64,000 nucleotides of DNA from positions 9,063-73,062 of the forward strand of contig DGUV01000029.1 in NCBI GenBank assembly GCA_002395775.1. Direction: 5' to 3'. This document shows positions 16,616-25,855 of this stretch, one piece after another. This stretch comes from Prevotellaceae bacterium UBA4301 (lineage in GTDB: Bacteria > Bacteroidota > Bacteroidia > Bacteroidales > Bacteroidaceae). The position numbers and the translations under genes were made by a program. Position 1 is the first letter of the stretch, and each line of letters starts with the position of its first letter. The notes beneath the pieces were generated by a model that had not been told where the DNA came from, did no database searches, and saw only the letters and a list, made by a program, of their open reading frames with translations.

Positions 16616-19504
16616 TTGATATACGCTTTGAAGGCAAGGAGACTGACAACTTGGATGGTAGTGAGCATGCTGTGCATGCTTGCTTTTGCTGTTGTGCCAG
16701 TCCGCATGACATCAGGGCAGGGGAGACCAGTTCAGGACACGTTGGACACCGATACTGTAGCAACCGACACCCTGCTTGACAGCATACCCTTGAAGGCCCG
16801 GCAGCTGACAGTTGACAGCGTGTTGGCTACCTATAATGAGGATAGCATCCTGACGATGCTGGCCGAAAATCGCATATTGGAGGTGGCGCCCGACACCTCA
16901 AAGATGGATACCACACGACATGACACGTTGCGTGTGAGCAAGAGCGCACTGGACGACCCCGTGCACTACGAGGCCAAAGACAGTATAACTTGGGACTTTG
17001 GTACAAAGCAGGCCAACCTTTACGGCGAAAGTAAGGTGAATTACCAAAACCTGGAACTGACTGCTGACCACATCACCATGAACCTGGACAGCAATATTGT
17101 GCACGCTCTGGGACGAGAGGATTCGACGGGAACAATTCAAGGGAAACCCGTATTCAAACAGGGCGACGATGCTTACGAACCCGACCAAATCAGCTACAAT
17201 TTCAGGTCGCAGAAGGCCTTCATTACCAATGTCTATACCGAACAGGGCGAGGGCTATCTCATCAGTCAGGACTCGAAGCGCGACTCCACGGGCACAATGT
17301 ACTTGCAAACAGGAAAATACACCACCTGCGATGCTCCAAATCCGCACTTCTACTTGAAATTGACGCGTGCCAAAGTCAGGCCGGGTAAGAACGTGGTCTT
17401 CGGTCCTGCTTATCTGGTGGTAGAGGACGTGCCACTGCCCTTAGCCATCCCATACGGATTCTTTCCTTTCTCGAAACACTACAGCAGCGGATTCATCATG
17501 CCCACCTTTGGTGACGAGACCCGCCGCGGATTCTACCTGCGCGACGGAGGCTACTATTTTGCAATCTCCGACAACATCGACCTGAAGGCCCTTGGCGAAA
17601 TCTATACAAAAGGCTCTTGGGGACTTTCGGCACAAAGCAACTATCGCAAGCGTTACAAGTTCTCGGGCAATCTGTTTTTCAGCTTCCAGAATACGAAGGA
17701 AGGAGAGAAGAATATGCCAGACTACTCGGTGGAGAAATCCTTCAAGGTCATTTGGAGCCACCGACAGGATGCAAAGGCCAATCCGGCACAATCCTTTACA
17801 GCCAGTGTGAACTTTGCCACTTCGAGTTACGAGCGAAACAACCTCATCTCGATGTATAACCCTGAGAGCTACACACAGAGCACTCGCACAAGTTCGGTGT
17901 CATACTCCCGCACGTTCCAAAACATAGGTCTCACACTGTCGGGGACATTCAATCTTGGGCAGAACATGCGCGACTCAAGCATCACGGTCACTCTGCCCAC
18001 GCTCAACATCTCGCTTTCACGCTTCAATCCCTTCAAGCGCAAGAAGGCTGTGGGCAAGGAACGCTGGTATGAGAAGATTGCCATGAGCTACACGGGAACA
18101 CTCTCAAACAGCATCACCACAAAGGAGAATCAACTGATGAAGTCGAACATCATCAAGGACTGGCGTAATGGTATGAGACACTATGTGCCCATCTCGGCTT
18201 CCTTCTCGCTGTTTAACTACATCAACATTACGCCGCAGTTTAACTTCACCGACCGCATGTACTCCTATAAGGTCCGGCAGTCGTGGGACACCGACCGGCA
18301 AGCCGTGGCACGAGACACCGTATATGGGTTCAATAATGTATATAACTACAACCTGAGCATTTCTGCAAACACAAAGCTCTATGGTATGTGGACACCTCTG
18401 CCCTGGTTCGGAGGTAAGAAAATACATGCCATTCGCCACGTATTCACCCCCTCAGTCTCGTTCTCCTATGCCCCCGACTTTGGGCAGTCGCGTTTCGGAT
18501 ATTGGGATTCCTATGTCAGGACCGACAAGGACGGCAATGTGAGCACGGTCATGTATTCGCCTTATGCCGGTGCACTCTATGGTACCGTTTCGAGGGGTAA
18601 GACTGGAAGTGTGACCCTCGATGTCTCGAACAACATTGAGATGAAAGTTCGCTCGGACAAGGACTCGACGGGGTATCGCAAAATCAGCCTGATTGATGAA
18701 CTTGGCGGAAGTTTGTCATACAACATGGCTGCAAAGTCACGACCTTGGAGTGACCTTTCGATGCGCGTCCGCCTGAAACTGACTAAGTCATACACGTTTT
18801 CCATGAATGCAGTGTTTGCCACCTATGCTTATGGGTTCGATGACAGAGGCAATGTCATTGTTTCCGATCGCACAGAGTGGTCGCAGGGGCGTTTCGGGCG
18901 TTTTCAAGGTATGTCGCAGAACTTCTCATATACACTGAACAACCAAACATTTTCGAAACTCTTTGGCAAGAACCGAGGCAAGAAGAACGCGCAAGGCGAG
19001 GACTCCGAAGGCAGCGAGGACGAAGAAGAGACCGACCCGGAAGCCCAAAATGTTGACCCTGACCGTGCTAAGTCGCGCAACTCAGCTAAGGGCGATAGCA
19101 AGCAGGGACTTGACGAAGATGGATATGTGAAATTTGAGATACCATGGAGCTTTACCGTAAGCTACGGCGTGTCGATGAGAGAAAACACGGGCGGAAAGTT
19201 CCACGAAAGCCGAATGAGATATGGCTATAAGCTTACTCACACGATGAACTTCTCGGGCAATATACGCCTGTCGCACGGATGGAATATCAACTTCTCGTCG
19301 GGTTGGGACTTCAATTATCATAAACTTTCAATGACCACGGCTTCAGTCAATCGCGATTTGCACTGCTTCAACATGGGCTGCTCAATGGTTATCGCTCCAT
19401 ATCGCTCTTACAACTTTACGTTTGCATGCACAGCGGGTACTTTGGCCGATGTCCTCAGGTGGAAAAAACAGTCGAGTTACTCAAGCAACATCGAATGGTA
19501 TTAA
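16616..19504 (+). CDS. lptD: LPS-assembly outer membrane protein LptD-like
   Basis: The 962-residue protein has an N-terminal OstA-like beta-taco region (about 115-250: ITWDFGTKQANLYG..., LELTADHITMN) that receives LPS from the periplasmic bridge, followed by a long beta-barrel rich in alternating aromatic strands with the family segment PLPLAIPYGFFPFS. LptD inserts LPS into the outer leaflet. The start is TTG 16616: it alone supplies a basic n-region (KARR) before the hydrophobic signal; the first ATG (16655) would lack it. An acidic, probably disordered insert lies near residues 785-840. The usual partner LptE is not in the window. Confidence 0.88.
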   Translation: MIYALKARRLTTWMVVSMLCMLAFAVVPVRMTSGQGRPVQDTLDTDTVATDTLLDSIPLKARQLTVDSVLATYNEDSILTMLAENRILEVAPDTSKMDTTRHDTLRVSKSALDDPVHYEAKDSITWDFGTKQANLYGESKVNYQNLELTADHITMNLDSNIVHALGREDSTGTIQGKPVFKQGDDAYEPDQISYNFRSQKAFITNVYTEQGEGYLISQDSKRDSTGTMYLQTGKYTTCDAPNPHFYLKLTRAKVRPGKNVVFGPAYLVVEDVPLPLAIPYGFFPFSKHYSSGFIMPTFGDETRRGFYLRDGGYYFAISDNIDLKALGEIYTKGSWGLSAQSNYRKRYKFSGNLFFSFQNTKEGEKNMPDYSVEKSFKVIWSHRQDAKANPAQSFTASVNFATSSYERNNLISMYNPESYTQSTRTSSVSYSRTFQNIGLTLSGTFNLGQNMRDSSITVTLPTLNISLSRFNPFKRKKAVGKERWYEKIAMSYTGTLSNSITTKENQLMKSNIIKDWRNGMRHYVPISASFSLFNYINITPQFNFTDRMYSYKVRQSWDTDRQAVARDTVYGFNNVYNYNLSISANTKLYGMWTPLPWFGGKKIHAIRHVFTPSVSFSYAPDFGQSRFGYWDSYVRTDKDGNVSTVMYSPYAGALYGTVSRGKTGSVTLDVSNNIEMKVRSDKDSTGYRKISLIDELGGSLSYNMAAKSRPWSDLSMRVRLKLTKSYTFSMNAVFATYAYGFDDRGNVIVSDRTEWSQGRFGRFQGMSQNFSYTLNNQTFSKLFGKNRGKKNAQGEDSEGSEDEEETDPEAQNVDPDRAKSRNSAKGDSKQGLDEDGYVKFEIPWSFTVSYGVSMRENTGGKFHESRMRYGYKLTHTMNFSGNIRLSHGWNINFSSGWDFNYHKLSMTTASVNRDLHCFNMGCSMVIAPYRSYNFTFACTAGTLADVLRWKKQSSYSSNIEWY

Positions 19505-19521
19505 ATCTCGTTGCCAAAAAA

Positions 19522-19553
19522 TTTGGAACTTTCCCAAATTCCTGCTAACTTTG
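19522..19553 (+). promoter_or_regulatory. Promoter of the serine cluster
   Basis: TTTG (19522-19525), a 20-nt spacer and TAACTTTG (19546-19553) match the consensus; the start point would be near 19559, about 38 nt before serC. Confidence 0.8.
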
Positions 19554-19596
19554 TGCTATAATAAATAATATAAGGTATAATTCAAAAATTAAAACT

Positions 19597-20664
19597 ATGA
19601 AGAAGTACAATTTCAACGCAGGTCCTTCAAAACTCCCCCGCGAGGTGATGGAAGCTACTGCTGCTGCATGCCTTGATTTCGAAGGCAGCGGACTGAGTTT
19701 GATGGAGATGAGTCACAGAGCCAAGAACTTCCAACCCGTGGTGGACGAGACAGTGGCCTTGTTCAAGGAACTTCTGGACATCCCCGAGGGCTATTCCGTT
19801 CTTTTCCTCGGCGGCGGTGCAAGTCTGCAGTTCTGCATGGTTCCCTTCAACTTGCTCAATCACAAGGCTGCTTACCTGAACACAGGTGTTTGGGCCAAGA
19901 AAGCTCTGGCCGAAGCCAAACTGTTTGGTGAGACTGTGGAGGTTGCCTCATCTGCCGAAAGCACATATTCATACATCCCAAAGGACTTTGTTGTACCCGC
20001 AGATGCCGACTATTTCCATATTACAACCAACAATACCATCTATGGTACAGAGATTCGTCATGAGCTGGATTCTCCCATACCTATGGTAGCCGACATGTCG
20101 AGCGACATCTTCTCTCGTCCCATTGACGTTTCAAAATATAATATTATCTATGGTGGTGCACAGAAGAACCTTTCAATGGCTGGTGTGACTTTTGTCATTG
20201 TGAAAGACGATTGTTTGGGCAAGGTGGATCGTCAGATTCCCACCATGCTTGACTATCGCACCCACATCAAGGGCGGTTCTATGTTCAATACACCTCCAAC
20301 AGTTCCCATCTACTGCGCTTTGCAGACACTTAAGTGGATTAAGAAATGCGGTGGCGTGAAGGAAATGGAGCGCCGTGCATTGGAGCGTGCTAAGGTGGTC
20401 TATGGTGAGATTGACCGTAATAAACTGTTCCGCGGCACTGTGGCTGAGGAAGACCGCTCGGTGATGAACCTCTGCTTCGTAATGAATGACGAGTATAAGG
20501 AACTGGAGGCCGACTTCATGCAGTTTGCTACAGAACGTGGTATGGTAGGCATCAAGGGCCATCGCTCGGTAGGTGGCTTCCGCGCTTCGTGCTACAACGC
20601 CATGGATATGGAGGGCGTGAATGCGTTGGTTGCTTGCATGCAAGAATTTGAAAAAATGCACTAA
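19597..20664 (+). CDS. serC: Phosphoserine aminotransferase
   Basis: The 355-residue PLP enzyme converts 3-phosphohydroxypyruvate and glutamate to phosphoserine and 2-oxoglutarate; it also serves the pyridoxal phosphate route in some bacteria. It starts KKYNFNAGPSKLPREV, has LFLGGGASLQF in the cofactor region, and the PLP lysine at 190 in YGGAQKNLSMAG. Full length. It is the first gene of serC-serA-DUF1015, a gene order common in this phylum. Confidence 0.96.
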   Translation: MKKYNFNAGPSKLPREVMEATAAACLDFEGSGLSLMEMSHRAKNFQPVVDETVALFKELLDIPEGYSVLFLGGGASLQFCMVPFNLLNHKAAYLNTGVWAKKALAEAKLFGETVEVASSAESTYSYIPKDFVVPADADYFHITTNNTIYGTEIRHELDSPIPMVADMSSDIFSRPIDVSKYNIIYGGAQKNLSMAGVTFVIVKDDCLGKVDRQIPTMLDYRTHIKGGSMFNTPPTVPIYCALQTLKWIKKCGGVKEMERRALERAKVVYGEIDRNKLFRGTVAEEDRSVMNLCFVMNDEYKELEADFMQFATERGMVGIKGHRSVGGFRASCYNAMDMEGVNALVACMQEFEKMH

Positions 20665-20666
20665 TC

Positions 20667-21587
20667 ATGGCAAAGGTATTAATTGCAACAGAAAAGCCAT
20701 TCAGTAAGGTTGCTGTTGATGGCATTCGTGAAGTGACTGACAAGGCCGGCTATGAACTGGCTCTGTTGGAGAAATACACTGATAAGCAGCAATTACTTGA
20801 TGCAGTGAAAGATGTCGATGCACTCATCGTGCGCTCTGACAAGGTCGATGCTCAGGTTGTGGAGGCTGCCAAGCAACTAAAGATTGTGGTTCGTGCAGGT
20901 GCAGGTTTCGATAACCTTGATCTTGAGGCTTGCACTGCTCACAATGTTGTGGCAATGAACACACCTGGACAGAATGCTAATTCTGTAGCTGAGCTGGTGT
21001 TTGGCATGCTCGTCTATGGCGTGCGCAATTTCTTCAATGGCACCAGTGGTACTGAACTTAAAGGCAAGCGTCTGGGCATACTTGCTTTTGGTAATGTCGG
21101 ACGTAATGTGGCTCGAATCGCCAAGGGATTCGGCATGGAGGTGATGGCCTACGATGCTTTCTGCCCTGCAGAAGTTATCGAACAGGCTGGAGTAAAGGCT
21201 GCTAAATGTCAAGAACAGTTATTCGACGAGTGTGACATCGTAAGTCTCCATATTCCTGCCACTCCAGAAACCCGCCAAAGCATCAACTATGATTTGGTAG
21301 GTCGAATGAAGAAAGGTGGCATACTGGTTAACACAGCCCGTAAGGAGGTAATCGACGAAGCTGGATTACTGAAACTTTTGGAAGAACGTACGGACTTGAA
21401 GTATCTTACAGACATCAAGCCCGACATGGATGCCGAATTCCAAGCCGCTGCTTCTGGACGATATTTTGCAACTCCCAAAAAGATGGGCGCACAGACGGCC
21501 GAGGCTAATGTCAATGCAGGCATTGCCGCTGCCAATCAAATTGTGGGTTATCTGGAGCAAGGAATTACGAAATTTAAACTTAACTAA
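20667..21587 (+). CDS. serA: D-3-phosphoglycerate dehydrogenase (short form)
   Basis: The 306-residue NAD-dependent enzyme oxidises 3-phosphoglycerate, the first step to serine. It has VVRAGAGFDNLD, the NAD-binding LGILAFGNVGRNVARIA and the late NTARKEVIDEAGL segment. There is no C-terminal ACT domain, so the serine-binding regulatory site of the long enzymes is missing. The usual catalytic His near residue 275 is not obvious: the local sequence is FATPKKMGAQT, a change often seen in phylum members. It follows serC by 2 nt. Confidence 0.92.
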   Translation: MAKVLIATEKPFSKVAVDGIREVTDKAGYELALLEKYTDKQQLLDAVKDVDALIVRSDKVDAQVVEAAKQLKIVVRAGAGFDNLDLEACTAHNVVAMNTPGQNANSVAELVFGMLVYGVRNFFNGTSGTELKGKRLGILAFGNVGRNVARIAKGFGMEVMAYDAFCPAEVIEQAGVKAAKCQEQLFDECDIVSLHIPATPETRQSINYDLVGRMKKGGILVNTARKEVIDEAGLLKLLEERTDLKYLTDIKPDMDAEFQAAASGRYFATPKKMGAQTAEANVNAGIAAANQIVGYLEQGITKFKLN

Positions 21588-21589
21588 TT

Positions 21590-22837
21590 ATGGCTACCAT
21601 CAAACCCTTCAAAGGCCTTCGCCCCCCAAAAGATTTGGTGGAGCAAGTGGAAAGTCGCCCCTACGATGTGCTTGAGAGTGATGAAGCACGCGCCGAAGCA
21701 GGTGATAACGAGAAGAGCCTTTATCATATAATTAAGCCTGAAATTGATTTCCCTGTTGGCACAAGTGAATATGACCCTCGTGTCTATGAACAGGCTACTA
21801 AGAACTTCAAGAAGTTTCAGGAGATGGGGTGGCTCGTACAGGACCAGCAGGAGATGTATTACATCTATGCTCAAACGATGAATGGTAAGACACAATACGG
21901 ACTTGTAGTGGCTGCATTGGTGGATGACTACATGAACGGTGTCATCAAGAAACACGAACTAACCCGCCGTGATAAAGAGGAGGACCGAATGAAGCATGTT
22001 CGTGCTACTAATGCCAACATGGAGCCAGTCTTTTTTGCCTATAAGGATAGCCCCGTCATTGACCAACTTGTTGCCCGATATGCAAAGACGGAACCAGAAT
22101 ATGACTTCATTGCTCCTATTGATGGTTTCCGTCATCAGTTATGGCTCGTGAGTGACGGTGCTGATATACAGACTATTACGAATACTTTTGCACAGATTCC
22201 TTACATGTACATTGCCGATGGACACCACCGTTCGGCAGCAGCTGCATTAGTGGGTGCAGAGAAGGCTAAGCAAAATCCCAATCACAGGGGAGGGGAGGAG
22301 TATAACTACTTCATGGCTGTTTGCTTCCCAGCATCTCAACTCACCATTCTCGACTACAATCGTGTGGTTCGCGACCTCAATGGTCGGACACCCGAGGAAT
22401 TCTTGGCTGCACTTGCCGAGGATTTCGACATTGAGTGTTGTGGTAAAGAGCGCCGCCATCCACAAAAGAAACACCAGTTTTCCCTGTATCTCGATGGTTA
22501 CTGGTATCGTCTGGAATTGCATGATGGTATTGCTGACGACAGTGACCCCATAGCAGGACTCGATGTGAGCATCAGTAGTCAACTTATACTCGATAAGTTG
22601 CTTGGAATCACTGACTTACGCGGTGATAAACGTATTGATTTTGTCGGTGGCCTTCGTGGTTATGAGGAATTGGAACGTCGTGTGGACTCTGGCGAGATGA
22701 AGATGGCGCTGGCTCTTTTCCCAGTGAGCATGCAGGAAATCATGAATATTGCTGATAGTGGTAAAATCATGCCTCCAAAGGCAACTTGGTTTGAACCCAA
22801 ATTGCGTAGCGGACTGGTTGTCCACAAGCTTGACTAA
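21590..22837 (+). CDS. DUF1015 family protein
   Basis: The 415-residue protein begins with the family hallmark KPFKGLRPPKDLVEQVESRPYD (shown here in part) and carries YIADGHHRSAAA near the middle, a His-rich motif typical of DUF1015. The biochemical role of the family is not settled. Its constant company with serC and serA suggests a link to serine or phosphoserine metabolism. It starts 2 nt after the serA stop. No signal peptide or membrane segment is present. Confidence 0.9.
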   Translation: MATIKPFKGLRPPKDLVEQVESRPYDVLESDEARAEAGDNEKSLYHIIKPEIDFPVGTSEYDPRVYEQATKNFKKFQEMGWLVQDQQEMYYIYAQTMNGKTQYGLVVAALVDDYMNGVIKKHELTRRDKEEDRMKHVRATNANMEPVFFAYKDSPVIDQLVARYAKTEPEYDFIAPIDGFRHQLWLVSDGADIQTITNTFAQIPYMYIADGHHRSAAAALVGAEKAKQNPNHRGGEEYNYFMAVCFPASQLTILDYNRVVRDLNGRTPEEFLAALAEDFDIECCGKERRHPQKKHQFSLYLDGYWYRLELHDGIADDSDPIAGLDVSISSQLILDKLLGITDLRGDKRIDFVGGLRGYEELERRVDSGEMKMALALFPVSMQEIMNIADSGKIMPPKATWFEPKLRSGLVVHKLD

Positions 22838-22850
22838 TATATTCTTTGAT

Positions 22851-23450
22851 TTGAAAGACTCATATCTGACTATAAATGGATTAAGCACAGGCGAATACAG
22901 CGAGAAACGAAGCAAGTTTCTCGCCTTTGCCTTTCATGTTGAGTCCACAGATGAGATAAAGTCGTTGGTTAGTCAGTACGAACGCAAGTATTATGATGCC
23001 CGGCATGTTTGTTATGCTTACATGCTGGGCTATCTTCGTGAACAATTTCGTGCTGTGGATAACGGGGAACCGTCTGGCACTGCAGGAAAGCCAATTCTCG
23101 GTCAACTTAATAAGTATGAATTAACGGATGTTCTTGTTATCGTTGTGAGATATTTTGGCGGAATCAAATTAGGGACGAGTGGACTTGCCAATGCATATAA
23201 GCAGGCCACAATAGATGCTATCGATAATGCGTGTATTGAAGAACGTACTGTCGATGTCTGTTTTGATGTTAAGTTTGAATATCCTATGATGAACGAAGTC
23301 ATGCGTGTAGTCAAGGAATTGAATCCAATTATTCTTAGTCAGGATTTCCAATTAGTTTGTCATCTGCAATTACGTATCCGACAAGGCGAGGCTAATTGCC
23401 TTCAATCTCGTTTGGAAAAGATTAGGGGTGTTGTTATAGAGCATAATTAA
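22851..23450 (+). CDS. YigZ/IMPACT family protein
   Basis: This protein has the IMPACT-family signature: GEYSEKRSKFLAFAF near the N-terminus, DNGEPSGTAGKPIL and YFGGIKLGTSGLANAYKQA. The best start is TTG 22851, which places SYLTI and the EYSEKRSKF motif where relatives have them and gives 199 residues; the longer reading frame from further up overlaps DUF1015 by 89 nt with unrelated sequence. No ATG or GTG exists between. IMPACT proteins touch translation control in eukaryotes; the bacterial role is unclear. It lies 13 nt after DUF1015. Confidence 0.85.
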   Translation: MKDSYLTINGLSTGEYSEKRSKFLAFAFHVESTDEIKSLVSQYERKYYDARHVCYAYMLGYLREQFRAVDNGEPSGTAGKPILGQLNKYELTDVLVIVVRYFGGIKLGTSGLANAYKQATIDAIDNACIEERTVDVCFDVKFEYPMMNEVMRVVKELNPIILSQDFQLVCHLQLRIRQGEANCLQSRLEKIRGVVIEHN

Positions 23451-23485
23451 ACATAACGTCCATTCTAAAATTAATAAAGTATATA

Positions 23486-24391
23486 GTGAAGAACCTTACA
23501 GGAGAAGAATACGCAGCCACAAAATACATAGAGCTGGATGTAAATACAGAGATGCCACTTATGGAATTCCTTATGCAGGAGATGCATGGAATAAGTAGGA
23601 ACAAGGTGAAAGATATCTTGCAAGGAAAAGGTATTTCCGTTGACCGTAAGCTTGTGACGCAATATAACTTCATTCTTAAACCAGGCATGAAGGTACAAGT
23701 TAGCAAGCATCGTCGCAAAACAGAACTTGACAGTCGCTGGATTAGGATAGTTTATGAAGACAAGGATATCATTGTGATTGAAAAGCAGCCAGGCATATTA
23801 AGTATGGCAGCTTCTGCCCGTCAGTTTTGTGTTAAAACGATTCTCGATGAATATTTCCAGAAGCGACATTTTAAATGTCATGCCCATGTCGTGCATAGAT
23901 TAGATAGAGAAACCAGTGGACTCATGGTGTATGCAAAATCAATAGAAGCAGCACAAATCCTAGAGAGTGACTGGAAGAACAGAGTATTTGACAGGCGCTA
24001 TGTTGCAGTCGTAGGTGGTTGCATGGAGCAAGAAGGTGGAACTATTGAGAATTGGCTCAAGGATAACAAAGCCTGTATTACGTTTAGTAGTGAAACAGAC
24101 AATGGCGGAAAACTTGCGATTACGCATTTCCGTGTGCTGAATAGGTCTAGTAAATACACGCTTGTTGAATTAAGATTGGAAACAGGACGTAAGAATCAGA
24201 TACGTGTGCATATGGCCGACCTTGGTCATCCTGTATGTGGTGATGAGAAATATGGGAGTACTCAGAATCCTATTCATCGCTTGTGTTTACATGCTTACCG
24301 TCTCTTCCTTTATCATCCTATAACTGGGGTTAGAATGGAATTTGAAACCCCCTACCCTACAGCTTTTATGAACTTATTTAATAACAACTAA
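23486..24391 (+). CDS. RluA-family rRNA pseudouridine synthase with S4 domain
   Basis: The 301-residue protein has an S4-like RNA-binding domain (about residues 18-75: PLMEFLMQEM, ISRNKVKDIL) and an RluA catalytic domain with HRLDRETSG, where Asp140 is the catalytic residue. It converts a uridine in structural RNA to pseudouridine; which site cannot be told. The start is GTG 23486, chosen because it keeps an N-terminal stretch before the S4 fold; ATG 23549 would cut into it. Confidence 0.88.
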   Translation: MKNLTGEEYAATKYIELDVNTEMPLMEFLMQEMHGISRNKVKDILQGKGISVDRKLVTQYNFILKPGMKVQVSKHRRKTELDSRWIRIVYEDKDIIVIEKQPGILSMAASARQFCVKTILDEYFQKRHFKCHAHVVHRLDRETSGLMVYAKSIEAAQILESDWKNRVFDRRYVAVVGGCMEQEGGTIENWLKDNKACITFSSETDNGGKLAITHFRVLNRSSKYTLVELRLETGRKNQIRVHMADLGHPVCGDEKYGSTQNPIHRLCLHAYRLFLYHPITGVRMEFETPYPTAFMNLFNNN

Positions 24392-24402
24392 ATCAAAAAG
24401 TT

Positions 24403-25047
24403 ATGAAGAAAAAATTTATTATCGTATCAGTGCTTAGCCTCTCTATAATGCTAAGCAGTTGTGGCATGACCGGTGGCAACACTGGCTTGTTTGGAGGTTC
24501 TACGGGTACAAATACAGGCAATGCATTAGCATCTGCAGGTACAGGCGTACTTGGAACGTTGCTTACCAGCCTACTGGGCAACACCACTACAGTAAACAGC
24601 ATTGCTGGCACATGGACCTATAGTGCTCCTAAAGTTGCTTTTGAGAGTCAGAACGTCTTGGCACAGATTGGTTCGAGTGTTGCAAGTAGTAAGATTGAGA
24701 GCACCCTTGATAACCAGTTGAAGAAATTAGGCTTCCAGTCAGGAAAGACCACCATCACCTTCGGAACTGACGGTTCTTGTCAAATGATAAGAAATGGTAA
24801 GACCTTCAATGGTACATATACATACAACCAAAGTGCCGGTCAGATGACAATACAAGGCGCACTGGGCGTTGCCACCATCACTCCCTATGTTTCAGTCATG
24901 GGCAATGAGATGTATATGCTTTTTGACTCCGATAAACTGCTTTCTGTAATGGGCGCTTTATCAAATGTAGCTAAGACCACTACCCTTTCCAACCTGCTTG
25001 GTAACTATAATGGATTAAAGCTCGGTTGGACAATGGTAAGAAAGTAA
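24403..25047 (+). CDS. DUF4923 family lipoprotein
   Basis: The 214-residue protein has a lipoprotein signal (MKKKFIIVSVLSLSIMLSSC) with Cys20 as the lipidation site. A Gly/Thr/Asn-rich low-complexity linker (about 21-65) leads to a small beta-rich domain beginning IAGTWTYSAPKVAFES, which resembles a lipocalin-like fold and DUF4923 proteins found in Prevotella and Bacteroides. Function unknown. It lies 11 nt after the RluA gene. Confidence 0.8.
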   Translation: MKKKFIIVSVLSLSIMLSSCGMTGGNTGLFGGSTGTNTGNALASAGTGVLGTLLTSLLGNTTTVNSIAGTWTYSAPKVAFESQNVLAQIGSSVASSKIESTLDNQLKKLGFQSGKTTITFGTDGSCQMIRNGKTFNGTYTYNQSAGQMTIQGALGVATITPYVSVMGNEMYMLFDSDKLLSVMGALSNVAKTTTLSNLLGNYNGLKLGWTMVRK

Positions 25048-25051
25048 TAAT

Positions 25052-25855
25052 ATGATTATTAATACAATAAGCGATATTCATCAGCCGGAATTGTGCGTTT
25101 ATAGCCAACTTACAGAACGTCAGTTGCGTAACAATCTCAATCCTGACGAAGCGCTTATTATCGTAGAAAGCCCAAAGGTTATTCGGACCGCACTTGATGC
25201 CGGTTTGAAGCCTTTGAGCTTTTTATGTGAGCGCAAGCATATCATGGGAGACGCTCATGACATTCTCTCTATGTTCCCTAATGTACCTATATATACAGGT
25301 GAGCGCGATGTGCTTGCACAACTTACAGGTTACACGCTTACGCGTGGGGTGTTATGTGCGATGCAACGGCCAAAGAAACGCTCTGTGGAAGAGGTCTGCA
25401 GCGGAGCCAATCGAATTGTCATCATCGATAATGTAGTGGATAGCACTAACATAGGTGCCATTTTTCGTTCTGCAGCTGCTTTAGGAATAGATGGAGTTTT
25501 GCTTACTCGCGAGTCATGTGATCCCCTGAATCGGCGTAGTATCAGAGTTTCCATGGGATCTGTCTTCTTGTTGCCCTGGACTTGGATTGATAACATCAAG
25601 GAGGTGCATCAACTGGGTTTCCGTACTATTGCAATGGCACTTAGCGACAATTCAATTCCACTTGATGATGCACGACTCATGGTTGAACCACGTCTGGTAA
25701 TCATCATGGGTAACGAAGGAGATGGTCTCCCAGAAGAAACAATTAAGGATGCCGACTATGTAGTCCACATCCCTATGTCACATGGGGTTGATTCGCTTAA
25801 TGTTGCAGCTGCTTCTGCTGTAGCATTCTGGCAATTGCGATTAACGAATAAATAA
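25052..25855 (+). CDS. SpoU/TrmH-family RNA methyltransferase
   Basis: The 267-residue SPOUT enzyme carries the three SpoU motifs: STNIGAIFRSAAALG (motif 1), IIMGNEGDGLPEE (motif 2) and IPMSHGVDSLNVAAASAVA (motif 3), which form the knotted SAM site for 2'-O-ribose methylation of tRNA or rRNA. An N-terminal substrate-binding domain covers about residues 1-100. The target base is unknown. Its 3' end overlaps the 3' end of glnN on the other strand by 15 bp. Confidence 0.9.
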   Translation: MIINTISDIHQPELCVYSQLTERQLRNNLNPDEALIIVESPKVIRTALDAGLKPLSFLCERKHIMGDAHDILSMFPNVPIYTGERDVLAQLTGYTLTRGVLCAMQRPKKRSVEEVCSGANRIVIIDNVVDSTNIGAIFRSAAALGIDGVLLTRESCDPLNRRSIRVSMGSVFLLPWTWIDNIKEVHQLGFRTIAMALSDNSIPLDDARLMVEPRLVIIMGNEGDGLPEETIKDADYVVHIPMSHGVDSLNVAAASAVAFWQLRLTNK

